From: Devosia ureilytica
GTDB taxonomy: Bacteria > Pseudomonadota > Alphaproteobacteria > Rhizobiales > Devosiaceae
Direction of reading: 5' to 3'
DNA length: 64,000 nucleotides
NCBI RefSeq assembly: GCF_024273195.1
Contig: NZ_JAMZCU010000001.1
Coordinates: 1 to 64,000, forward strand
The notes beneath the pieces are model-generated. The model saw only the letters and a program-made list of their open reading frames with translations, had not been told where the DNA came from and made no database searches. A program made the position numbers and the translations under genes. Below are positions 55,620-64,000 of the stretch, one piece after another. Each line of letters starts with the position of its first letter. Positions within the stretch are counted from its first letter, which is position 1.

Positions 55620-56381
55620 GTGATCGATATTCTTGGACTGACACCGCTACAGCTTCTGGCCTTCTGCGCCGCTGTTCTGCTTGCGGCGATCTTGCGGGGC
55701 TTTTCGGGCTTCGGCTTTGCCTTGGCAGCCGTGCCGCTGATTTCACTGGTGATTGCACCAGCAAGCGCCATCGCCGTCGCCATTCTGGTGCAGGCCATAG
55801 TGGGCGTGCGAGACATCCTGGTGTTGCGCAGCGTGTTGGACAGGCCGGGATTGCTCCGGCTCTCGGCGGGCGCCCTGATCGGAACGCCGATTGGGCTTTT
55901 CGGGCTGTTGTTTCTCGACGCGGCGACCATTCGGCTGGCCATCGCCGCCATTGTTGGGCTGGGCGTGCTATTCCTGCTGCGCAAGGCACATCCGGAAAGT
56001 TCGCCCAATCTCAGGCTGGCCGCGCCGACTGGAGTAGTGGCGGGTCTGTTCAGCGGCCTGGCAGCTATGCCGGGTCCCCCAGTGGTCGCATATTACCTCT
56101 CCAGCGCCACACCGGCAGCGGTCGCCCGCGCCTCGATGATGGTGTTCTTCTTCGTCACCTCGCTCATGTCCCTGCCGGGACTGGCGCTGGGCGGGTTGCT
56201 GGATATGCGGGTGATCGTGCTCGCGCTGATCGCAACCCCCATCATGCTTTCGGGCAACAGCCTGGGGCATATCGCGTTCAAGCGGGCGCCCAGCTCCGCC
56301 TACAAACCCATCGCCCTGATCATGCTGATCGCCATGGCGCTCAGCTCTGGTCTGCGCGGACTGTCCGAGTTCCTCGGATGA
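55620..56381 (+). CDS. TauE/SafE family membrane transporter
   Basis: A 253-residue membrane protein with about eight helices in two homologous halves, each with a conserved start: LRGFSGFGFALAAVPLISL and GVVAGLFSGLAAMPGPPVVA. It belongs to the sulfite/organosulfonate exporter family. Here it may export a product of the catabolic block. Translation probably begins at GTG 55620, 24 nt after the aldehyde dehydrogenase stop. The ligand is unknown. Confidence 0.88.
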   Translation: MIDILGLTPLQLLAFCAAVLLAAILRGFSGFGFALAAVPLISLVIAPASAIAVAILVQAIVGVRDILVLRSVLDRPGLLRLSAGALIGTPIGLFGLLFLDAATIRLAIAAIVGLGVLFLLRKAHPESSPNLRLAAPTGVVAGLFSGLAAMPGPPVVAYYLSSATPAAVARASMMVFFFVTSLMSLPGLALGGLLDMRVIVLALIATPIMLSGNSLGHIAFKRAPSSAYKPIALIMLIAMALSSGLRGLSEFLG

Positions 56382-56433
56382 CGTCTCTGTTCTTCCTCTT
56401 CCCCCAAACCCAAAAAGCCCGGAGCTTGCCCCT

Positions 56434-58005
56434 ATGAGGATACTTGCTGCCTTGACTTTGGCCCTCGGCCTGACGACTGCGATTGCGCCTTTGCCTGCCT
56501 ATGCCGGCCCGGACGATGGTGGCTCTCTGGTCGTGGCCAGCATTGGCGTGGCGCGCCACTTCAATGGCGCCATCCAATCGGGCGTGGCGACGGCTCTGCC
56601 CAGCACGCAGCTGTTTGCCAGCCCGCTCCAGTATACCGAGGACTGGACCCCGGAACCCTATCTGGCCAAGAGCTGGGACGTTTCGGAAGACGGTCTGACC
56701 GTCACTCTCAATCTGGTCGACAATGCCAAGTTCCACGATGGCGTGCCGCTGACCTCGGAAGACGTCAAGTTCTCTATCGAGACCATCAAAGCCAATCATC
56801 CGTTCCAGACAATGCTGGCGCCGGTGAGCTCGGTGGACACGCCAGATGCGACCACAGTGGTGATCCATCTTGAGCATCCTCATCCGGCACTGCTGCTGGC
56901 CATGTCGCCGGCACTGATGCCGATCATTCCCAAGCACGTCTATGGCGAAGGGGATATCCAAACCAATCCGGCCAACATGGCTCCGATCGGCTCGGGTCCG
57001 TTCAAGTTCGGTGAATATGTGCAGGGCGAATATCTGCGCCTCGACAAGAACCCCGACTTCTTCATCGAGGGCCTGCCTTATCTCGACGAGATCTACATCC
57101 AGTCTTTCGCGGATCCCAACACGCTCATGCTTGCCTTCGAGCGGGGTGATGTCGACATGATCCCGGGACTTTCCTCGCCGCGCGACACCAAGCGCCTGAG
57201 CGAAATGGACGGCGTCACGATCGACCGGGAAACCGGCGAGGCCATCGGCGCCATCAACTGGCTGGCTTTCAATACAAAGAAACCGCCGCTGGACAATGTG
57301 CTGGTGCGCCAGGCCATCGCCTATGCCATCGACCGCGATTTCATCACCAACACCCTGCTTCAGGGCTTTGCCAGCCCCGATTTCGGCCCCATCGTTCCCA
57401 CCTCGCCGCTGGCAACCGACGATGTGGAGAAGTTCGACGTTGACCTCGAAAAGGCCGCCAGCCTGCTCGACGAGGCGGGCATGGTGCCCGGCGCCGATGG
57501 CTCGCGCTTCACCCTCTCGGTCGACCTGACCCAGGGCAACGAAGAAATGGGCCGCAATATCGCTGAATATCTGCGTTCGCAGCTCAAGCAGGTCGGCATC
57601 ACCATCGAATTGCGCGCCACGCCGGATTTCCCCACCTGGGCCCAGCGCGTCAGCACCTACGACTACGACTTGACCCTCGACCAGGTCTACAACTGGGGCG
57701 ATCCGGTCATCGGCGTCAATCGCACCTACCTGACATCGAACATCCGTCCGGGCGTGATCTGGTCCAACACCCAGCAATACAGCAATCCGCGTGTCGATGA
57801 GCTGCTTCTCGAGGCGGCCAAGGAAAACGACCTCGAAAAGCGCAAGGCGCTCTATGCCGAGTTCCAGCAGATCGTTGTGTCGGACGTTCCGATCTACTTC
57901 CTCAACGTGGTGCCGGTGAGCACGGCGCACAAGAGCGAGCTCGGAGGCGTGCCGAGCAGCATCTGGGGCGTCTACTCGCCCTTGAGCGAAGTCTACTGGC
58001 AATAA
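56434..58005 (+). CDS. Peptide/oligopeptide-type ABC transporter substrate-binding protein
   Basis: A 523-residue periplasmic protein of family 5 (DppA/OppA type) with a signal peptide cleaved near AYA/GPD. The family features TPEPYLAKSWDVSEDGLTVT, KFHDGVPLTSEDVKFSIE and the long C-terminal lobe are present. Such proteins bind peptides, opines, nickel chelates or other nitrogen compounds. In this operon the ligand is presumably the compound attacked by the amidohydrolase or the FAD oxidoreductase. It starts the five-gene transporter cassette. Confidence 0.93.
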   Translation: MRILAALTLALGLTTAIAPLPAYAGPDDGGSLVVASIGVARHFNGAIQSGVATALPSTQLFASPLQYTEDWTPEPYLAKSWDVSEDGLTVTLNLVDNAKFHDGVPLTSEDVKFSIETIKANHPFQTMLAPVSSVDTPDATTVVIHLEHPHPALLLAMSPALMPIIPKHVYGEGDIQTNPANMAPIGSGPFKFGEYVQGEYLRLDKNPDFFIEGLPYLDEIYIQSFADPNTLMLAFERGDVDMIPGLSSPRDTKRLSEMDGVTIDRETGEAIGAINWLAFNTKKPPLDNVLVRQAIAYAIDRDFITNTLLQGFASPDFGPIVPTSPLATDDVEKFDVDLEKAASLLDEAGMVPGADGSRFTLSVDLTQGNEEMGRNIAEYLRSQLKQVGITIELRATPDFPTWAQRVSTYDYDLTLDQVYNWGDPVIGVNRTYLTSNIRPGVIWSNTQQYSNPRVDELLLEAAKENDLEKRKALYAEFQQIVVSDVPIYFLNVVPVSTAHKSELGGVPSSIWGVYSPLSEVYWQ

Positions 58006-58040
58006 GGAAATAGCGACCGCCAATGTCGGAGAGCGCCATC

Positions 58041-59014
<974 letters not shown>

Positions 59015-59018
<4 letters not shown>

Positions 59019-59923
59019 GCGTCGTATCCATGGACAAGTCCCCGTCTGTTGCCGAACCGGCCGTTGTTCTGGCCAGCAAACCACAAAACCCGCAAGTCGA
59101 AGCGCTGCTTCTCTTCCTGCGCAATGGCACGGCCGCGTTGGGTCTTTCGATGATGGCCATCATTGTGGTGATGTGCCTGATTGGGCCCGGCCTTTACGGC
59201 ATCGACCCCTATGCCATCGTCAATGTGCCCTTTGCTCCCCCGGGAACGCCCGGCGCCCTGTTCGGCACCGATTTCCTTGGCCGCGACATTCTTGCGGGCG
59301 TTCTGATTGGCGGACGTCCCACGCTTATTGTCGGCTGCGTGGCTGCGGCCATGACGATTGGTATCGGGGTGCTGATTGGCTGCATGGCCGGTTACTTCGG
59401 AGGCTGGATCGACCGGGCCCTGATGAAGTTCACCGAATTCTTCCAGGTGCTTCCGGCGCTGCTGCTGGCCATGGTCATCGTCAGCATCTTTGAGGCCTCG
59501 CTGCTCACCATCACGCTGGCCATCGGCATCGTCGGCTGGCCACAGGCGGCGCGTTTGACCCGGGCCGAATTCCTGCGCATCCGCGACCTTGAATATGTCC
59601 GCGCCACCCGCACCGCCGGCGCCCGCGATTTCTACCTGATTTTCAATACCATCCTGCCGGGCGCTCTGCCGCCCATCATCGTGGCGTCGGCTCTGACCAC
59701 CGGCGGCTCGATCCTGTTTGAATCCGGCCTGAGCTTTCTTGGTCTGGGCGATCCCAACATGATGAGTTGGGGCGTGATGATCGGGCAGAACCGCAATTAC
59801 CTGCTCGAAGCCTGGTGGACGGTTTCCATTCCCGGCATCGCCATCTTCCTCACCGTCCTGGCCATCAGCCTGATCGGTGACGGCATCAATGACGCACTCA
59901 ATCCCCGTATGAGGAAACGCTGA
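59015..59923 (+). CDS. ABC transporter permease (DppC-like)
   Basis: A 302-residue permease with a variable cytosolic N-terminus and six helices. DppC features are LFGTDFLGRDILAGVLIGGR, the coupling loop EYVRATRTAGARDFYLIF and SGLSFLGLGDPNMMSWGVMI. The start at 59015 overlaps the DppB-like stop by four bases. The stop overlaps the ATPase start by one base. Confidence 0.93.
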
Positions 59924-60924
59924 TGAGCACCGCTCCACTGCTTGAGGTGACCGATCTCGTTGTCGAAGTCGACAATGGCAAGCGCATCCTGCCCGTGCTT
60001 GACGGGGTGACTTTTTCGGTCGACGCCGGACGGACCCTCGGCCTGGTCGGGGAATCCGGCTGCGGCAAGTCGATGACGGCCCTGGCAATAATGGGACTTC
60101 TGCCCCAGGGCTTTCGGGTTAAATCGGGCGACATCAAGCTCGACGGCAAGTCCCTTTTGTCCATGGGCCCCGATGCCCTGCGCAAATTGCGTGGCAGCGT
60201 CATGTCCATGGTGTTCCAGGAGCCCATGACCTCGCTCAATCCGGTCTTTACCGTGGGCGATCAGATCGGGGAGGCCTTGCGCCTGCATGAACATCTCAAT
60301 GCCGCCGACGCCCGGACCCGCGCCATTGAAATGCTGCGCGCCGTGCAGATCCCGGCGCCGGAAGAGCGGGTCGACAACTATCCGCACCAGCTGTCCGGCG
60401 GCATGCGCCAGCGCGTCATGATCGCCATGGCCTTGGCATGCAGACCGCGCCTCCTGATCTGCGACGAGCCGACCACGGCGCTCGACGTTACCGTGCAAGC
60501 GCAGATTTTCAGCCTGCTTGAAACCCTGCAAAAGGAGATGGGCACGTCCATCATCCTGATTACCCACGATCTGGGCGCCGTCGCCGAGATGGCCGACGAT
60601 GTGGCCGTGCTCTATGCGGGCAAGCGCGCCGAAGCCGGCCCTGTCGCCACCATCCTGGACAATCCCAGCCACCCCTATACGCGTGGGCTGATGTCCTGCA
60701 CGCCGCGTCTGCGCCTCGGCTCTGCCGCCCTGACACCAGGGCACACGCTGGCCGAAGTGCGCGGCATGGTGCCGCCGCTCGGACAGTTCGAAGCGGGATG
60801 CCGCTTCTCGCCCCGTTGCCCGATGGCCGACGCGCATTGTCATGCAGCGCCACCCCCCGATGTTCATCTCGGCGCCAGCCAGACGGTGCTCTGCTGGAAA
60901 GTTACCCAGGAGCAAGCCGCATGA
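59923..60924 (+). CDS. ABC transporter ATP-binding protein (DppD-like)
   Basis: A 333-residue ATPase with Walker A GESGCGKS, signature LSGGMRQRV, Walker [13 protein letters not shown] and the C-terminal oligopeptide-transporter extension with cysteines ([15 protein letters not shown]) that in the family can hold an Fe-S cluster. It energises the adjacent permeases. Start and stop overlap the neighbouring genes, showing a tight operon. Confidence 0.94.
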   Translation: MSTAPLLEVTDLVVEVDNGKRILPVLDGVTFSVDAGRTLGLVGESGCGKSMTALAIMGLLPQGFRVKSGDIKLDGKSLLSMGPDALRKLRGSVMSMVFQEPMTSLNPVFTVGDQIGEALRLHEHLNAADARTRAIEMLRAVQIPAPEERVDNYPHQLSGGMRQRVMIAMALACRPRLLICDEPTTALDVTVQAQIFSLLETLQKEMGTSIILITHDLGAVAEMADDVAVLYAGKRAEAGPVATILDNPSHPYTRGLMSCTPRLRLGSAALTPGHTLAEVRGMVPPLGQFEAGCRFSPRCPMADAHCHAAPPPDVHLGASQTVLCWKVTQEQAA

Positions 60925-61925
60925 GTTCGCTACTTCAGGTTGAAGACCTCAAAGTTCACTTTCCTGCGGGCCGCAACAAGGATGGCTCGCCCCGCGTCGT
61001 TCACGCAGTCGACGGCATCAGCTTCGAACTCGAACAGGGCAAGACTTTCGGCATTGTCGGTGAGTCCGGCTCCGGCAAGTCCACCGCAGCGTTGGGCATC
61101 ATGCGGCTCGCCCCCATAACATCGGGCAAGGTGTCGCTGGGCCGCGATGTCATTTCGGAGCTGGAAGGCGAAAAGCTGCGCCAAACGCGCATGCGCTTCC
61201 AGATGGTGTTTCAGGACCCGTTCTCATCGCTCAATCCGCGCAAAAGGGCAGGGGACGCCATTCGCGAACCGCTCGACCTGATGAGCTATATCGATCCCAG
61301 ACTCCGGCACGAAGTGGTGGAAGAGTCGCTCGTTGCAGTCGGGCTCCATCCATCTGCGGCCCGGCTTTTCCCGCATCAGTTTTCCGGCGGGCAGCGTCAG
61401 CGCCTTTGCATTGCCCGTGCGCTTGCCACCCAACCCGAATTGCTGGTTTGCGACGAGCCTGTCTCGGCGCTTGACGTGGCCATTCAGGCGCAGGTGATCA
61501 ATCTCCTGCTGCGTTTGCAGGATGAGAAAAAGCTCTCCTACGTCTTCATCTCGCATGACCTGGCCGTGGTGCAGCACCTGTGCACCGATGTGGGCGTCAT
61601 GTATCTCGGTCAGTTTGCCGAGAAGGGGTCTGCCAGGCAGATCTTCTCCAATCCGCGCCACCCCTACACCTGGTCGCTGATGGCAGCGGCGCTCAAGCCC
61701 GATGCCAGCCAGCGCGGTCGTGAGCGCACCGCACTGATCAAGGGCGAGCCGCCCAGCCCGATCAACCCACCCAAGGGCTGTCGCTTTGCGGCGCGCTGTC
61801 CCTTTGCTCAGGAACGCTGCCGGCAGGAGGCTCCCGCCCTGCGCGAGGTTGAATCGGGTCATTCCGTGGCCTGCCACTTTGCCGAAAGCCTCGAGGCACC
61901 TTTGCCCGAACTTCGGGCCGCCTGA
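60921..61925 (+). CDS. ABC transporter ATP-binding protein (DppF-like)
   Basis: A 334-residue second ATPase with Walker A GESGSGKST, signature FSGGQRQRL, Walker B LLVCDEPVSALD and the C-terminal cysteine extension GCRFAARCPFAQERC. It forms a heterodimer with the DppD-like protein. The ATG at 60921 overlaps the upstream stop as ATGA. It ends the transporter cassette; 109 nt follow before the SnoaL-like gene. Confidence 0.94.
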   Translation: MSSLLQVEDLKVHFPAGRNKDGSPRVVHAVDGISFELEQGKTFGIVGESGSGKSTAALGIMRLAPITSGKVSLGRDVISELEGEKLRQTRMRFQMVFQDPFSSLNPRKRAGDAIREPLDLMSYIDPRLRHEVVEESLVAVGLHPSAARLFPHQFSGGQRQRLCIARALATQPELLVCDEPVSALDVAIQAQVINLLLRLQDEKKLSYVFISHDLAVVQHLCTDVGVMYLGQFAEKGSARQIFSNPRHPYTWSLMAAALKPDASQRGRERTALIKGEPPSPINPPKGCRFAARCPFAQERCRQEAPALREVESGHSVACHFAESLEAPLPELRAA

Positions 61926-62034
61926 CTGGCTCCATGATTTGCGCGGGGCTGGTTCTGCCCGCTTCGCGCCAATCAAACCATAGTGAAATCAACAGATGAG
62001 CCAAGCAGGTGTGTTTGGCTAAGGGTGTATTATT

Positions 62035-62427
62035 TTGTCAAAAATCCTATCGACCCAAGACCTTGCAGCACTGTTCGACGCTTTTAACCGCCATGATGTC
62101 GATGGTGTCATGGCCTACATTTCACCCGACTGCGTTTTCGATGCAGTGGCCGGCTCCGATGCCCATGGCAGGCGCTTTGACGCGCCAGAGGCCATTGCCG
62201 CCGCCTTTTCCGGCGTTTGGGCTGCCATGCCTGATGCCAATTGGGCCCAGAAGGGGCACTTCATTGCCGACGACCGGGCCGTGTCCGAGTGGCTGTTTAC
62301 CGGCACGCAGTCTGACGGCCAGCGGATTGAAGCCGAGGGCGCCGACATCTTCACCCACAAGGACGGCCTGATCACGCGCAAGCAGGCATTTCGCAAGCAG
62401 CGGCCCTTGCTGCCGGCGCAGAACTGA
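62035..62427 (+). CDS. SnoaL-like / NTF2-fold protein
   Basis: A 130-residue protein of the SnoaL-like polyketide cyclase fold: LAALFDAFNRHDVDGVMAYI at the start, FDAPEAIAAAFSGVW in the middle and GLITRKQAFRK at the end. Such proteins are small alpha+beta barrels with varied roles, from cyclases to dehydratases or binding proteins. It appears to start at TTG 62035 with AAGGG upstream. Located between the transporter and the FAD oxidoreductase, it probably acts on an intermediate of the same pathway. Confidence 0.82.
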   Translation: MSKILSTQDLAALFDAFNRHDVDGVMAYISPDCVFDAVAGSDAHGRRFDAPEAIAAAFSGVWAAMPDANWAQKGHFIADDRAVSEWLFTGTQSDGQRIEAEGADIFTHKDGLITRKQAFRKQRPLLPAQN

Positions 62428-62453
62428 TTTCACCAGAACCAAAGCACACGCAA

Positions 62454-63851
62454 ATGAACCTCCACGCCCCCAACGCCTTCCAGCCCTATGACCCCCAATA
62501 TGATCCCCTGGTGGATCGCGGCCGCGTGGGCGAAAACCGGGATTATGCGCCGACCTACTGGATCGGCACGGCCGGTCCGACGCCCGAAGACGATGGCCCG
62601 GTGACAGGGGACATGGATGTCGATGTGGCCATTATCGGTTCGGGCTATACGGGGCTCTCCACGGCCATCCACCTGGCAAAGGAGCATGGCATCAAGGCGA
62701 CCGTGCTGGAGGCCAATCGCGTCGCCTGGGGGTGCAGCACGCGCAACGGCGGACAGGCGCAGCTTTCAGCCGGGCGTCTCAAACGCAGCGAGTGGATTCA
62801 GCGTTGGGGTATGGACACGGCGAAGGCCATGCATGCCGAAGTCCTGGAGGGTTTCGAGCTGTTCAATGACCTGATCAAGGACATTGATTGCGATGCCCAG
62901 CCCGGTGGTCATCTCTTCATCTCGCACAAAGCCGAATACATGGCCGGGATCGAAAAGCAGTCTGAGCTGAACAATAGTACGTTTGGCTACAAGTCCCGTG
63001 TCCTCAGCCGCGCCGAAGTGCATGACCAGTTCGTGGGCGATCAGGAGGCCAAGGGTGCGCTCTATGAACCCTATGGCACTGGCATTCATGCCGCCAAGCT
63101 GGCCTTCGGCTATCTCAGACTGGCTCGAAGCCTCGGCGCCAAAGTGCATACTTCCAGCCCGGTCAGCGGCTGGACCACCAGGAATGGCATTCACTATCTG
63201 CAGACGCCCAATGGCGTGGTTCGTGCCCGCCGCGTTGCCGTGGCCACGGCTGCCTATACGCCAAGCGGCCTCAACCGCGCGCTCAGCCATCGGCTCATGC
63301 CAATTCTCTCCAACTCGGTAGTGACGCGTGTGCTGACCGCGGCGGAGATCGCCGCGGCAAAGTTCCAGACCCGCATTCCGCTGACTGACAGTCGCATCCT
63401 CAGGCACTATTACCGTCTTTTGCCCGACAACCGCCTGCAGATCGGCAGCCGGAGCTCGATTACCGGTGCGGATGCCACCAATTCGGTGCACGAAGAGGGC
63501 CTGAGGGCCGGCATGGCGCGCAAATTCCCGCACCTGGCCGATGTGCGATTTGACTACAGCTGGTGGGGTTGGGTGGACATGAGCCATGACATGATGCCCC
63601 GCATCACCAAGCCAGATCCGTCCGAGGCGATCTATTATGCCATGGGCTATGGCGGCAATGGCGTGATGTATTCGGCCCAGGCAGGGCGTCGCATGGCCGC
63701 CATGATTGCCGGCAAGACGGACCCTTCGGGTCTGCCAATCTTCTCATCGCCACTGCCGCATTATGGGCCGCTGATCACGCCATTCCGCCGCCTCGGGCAA
63801 CGCATGCTGTTTGTGTGGTACCACCTCAAGGACGAGGGACGGCTGTTCTAG
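62454..63851 (+). CDS. FAD-dependent amine oxidase (PuuB-like)
   Basis: A 465-residue DAO-family flavoprotein with the Rossmann motif AIIGSGYTGLSTAIHL (about residues 58-73), RVAWGCSTRNGGQAQLSAGR and the C-terminal AMGYGGNGVMYSAQAGRRMA. It is closest in type to gamma-glutamylputrescine oxidases. It should oxidise a primary or secondary amine to an aldehyde or imine with oxygen. The aldehyde dehydrogenase at 54063 is the natural next step. It lies 26 nt after the SnoaL-like gene and ends the visible operon. Confidence 0.9.
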   Translation: MNLHAPNAFQPYDPQYDPLVDRGRVGENRDYAPTYWIGTAGPTPEDDGPVTGDMDVDVAIIGSGYTGLSTAIHLAKEHGIKATVLEANRVAWGCSTRNGGQAQLSAGRLKRSEWIQRWGMDTAKAMHAEVLEGFELFNDLIKDIDCDAQPGGHLFISHKAEYMAGIEKQSELNNSTFGYKSRVLSRAEVHDQFVGDQEAKGALYEPYGTGIHAAKLAFGYLRLARSLGAKVHTSSPVSGWTTRNGIHYLQTPNGVVRARRVAVATAAYTPSGLNRALSHRLMPILSNSVVTRVLTAAEIAAAKFQTRIPLTDSRILRHYYRLLPDNRLQIGSRSSITGADATNSVHEEGLRAGMARKFPHLADVRFDYSWWGWVDMSHDMMPRITKPDPSEAIYYAMGYGGNGVMYSAQAGRRMAAMIAGKTDPSGLPIFSSPLPHYGPLITPFRRLGQRMLFVWYHLKDEGRLF

Positions 63852-63852
63852 T

Positions 63853-63999
63853 CAGACCTGTCTTCTGGCGGTGGTGGCAAGAGGTCCCCCTTCTCAGGCG
63901 GCAGGGATTGTCCTGCCCAGTGCGCACCAGGGCCTCGAGGATGGATTGGCCTGGTGTGGGTATCGCTTTTTTGATTTGGGCGGAAACTCGTTGGTCGCA
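63853..63999 (-). pseudogene. Possible broken [2Fe-2S] ferredoxin-like C-terminus (partial)
   Basis: On the minus strand one frame reads IPTPGQSILEALVRTGQDNP, like the start of a plant-type ferredoxin domain (GxSILEALxxAGxxxP). The expected cluster motif CxxGxCGxC does not follow; instead comes CRLRRGTSCHHRQ, and the frame runs past 63853 into the oxidase gene. This looks like a frameshifted or truncated 3' end of an oxidoreductase. The window edge cuts it, so a chance resemblance or a complete gene with an unusual end cannot be excluded. Confidence 0.35.
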
Positions 64000-64000
64000 A

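Noticed and set aside
56341..58023. 560-codon frame antisense to the ABC binding-protein gene
   Set aside because: The sense strand encodes a full family 5 binding protein with a signal peptide; the antisense product has no recognisable feature.

Overview
The window reads as a chromosomal segment of a GC-rich alphaproteobacterium of the order Hyphomicrobiales, most likely a Devosia-like organism. This is inferred from the gene content (bacterial transglutaminase-like cysteine proteinase, PAS_5 protein, DUF2336 protein, the hisI-folE-IscU-like-yidD-thrS neighbourhood, single-domain xylose ABC ATPase, cysD-cysNC), CtrA-type promoter boxes and codon use; no rRNA or marker phylogeny was available. 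Almost every base belongs to an ordinary-looking gene. There are no insertion sequences, no CRISPR array and no complete prophage.

Layout. (1) 1-17.7 kb is a housekeeping and envelope region: a membrane-anchored protein, transglutaminase-like protease, tandem PilZ protein, PAS_5 protein, rhomboid protease, hisI, folE, an IscU-like protein, yidD, thrS, arfB, phosphomannomutase, two unknown secreted proteins, a nitroreductase, an SLT lytic transglycosylase with a 45-residue membrane protein, a DUF2336 protein and nadK. (2) 17.9-33.8 kb is a Wzx/Wzy-type exopolysaccharide (EPS) locus: an ExoY-like initiating transferase, Wzc/ExoP-type BY-kinase, PPP-family phosphatase, O-antigen ligase/polymerase, flippase, pyruvyl transferase and five glycosyltransferases. 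Inside it sits a translationally coupled pair that looks like a gene transfer agent (GTA) or phage head spike: an RCAP_Rcc01079-type spike base protein and a two-domain lectin-like LamG protein. (3) A tRNA-Thr(UGU) at 34.2 kb borders the locus. (4) 34.5-38.9 kb holds cysD-cysNC (APS/PAPS synthesis) and manC (GDP-mannose synthesis). (5) 38.9-43.7 kb is a ROK repressor divergent from a xylFHG-like ABC transporter. (6) 43.7-49.6 kb holds a DUF1345 protein, glutathione-dependent formaldehyde dehydrogenase, a YaiI protein, a lipoprotein polysaccharide deacetylase, an alditol oxidase, a small unknown protein and rlmB. (7) 49.7-63.9 kb is a one-directional catabolic block: MocR regulator, YtcJ-like amidohydrolase, CobW GTPase, aldehyde dehydrogenase, TauE exporter, oligopeptide-type ABC transporter, SnoaL-like protein and FAD-dependent amine oxidase. 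A frame-broken [2Fe-2S] ferredoxin-like end lies at the right edge.

How it fits together. The phosphomannomutase at 9.5 kb and ManC at 37.4 kb would supply GDP-mannose to the glycosyltransferases. ExoY starts the lipid-linked unit, the glycosyltransferases and pyruvyl transferase build and decorate it, Wzx flips it, Wzy polymerises it and Wzc controls chain length. No Wza-type outer-membrane exporter lies in the window. The right-hand block looks like uptake (peptide-type ABC), hydrolysis (amidohydrolase with a possible metal chaperone), amine oxidation (PuuB-like) and aldehyde oxidation of one unknown nitrogenous compound under a PLP-binding regulator.

The signals most worth following are the spike/lectin pair inside the EPS locus, two perfect TTAA-N7-TTAA boxes in promoters, a roughly 100-bp repeat found three times always just 3' of a minus-strand stop codon, and a BY-kinase paired with a PPP phosphatase instead of the usual Wzb.
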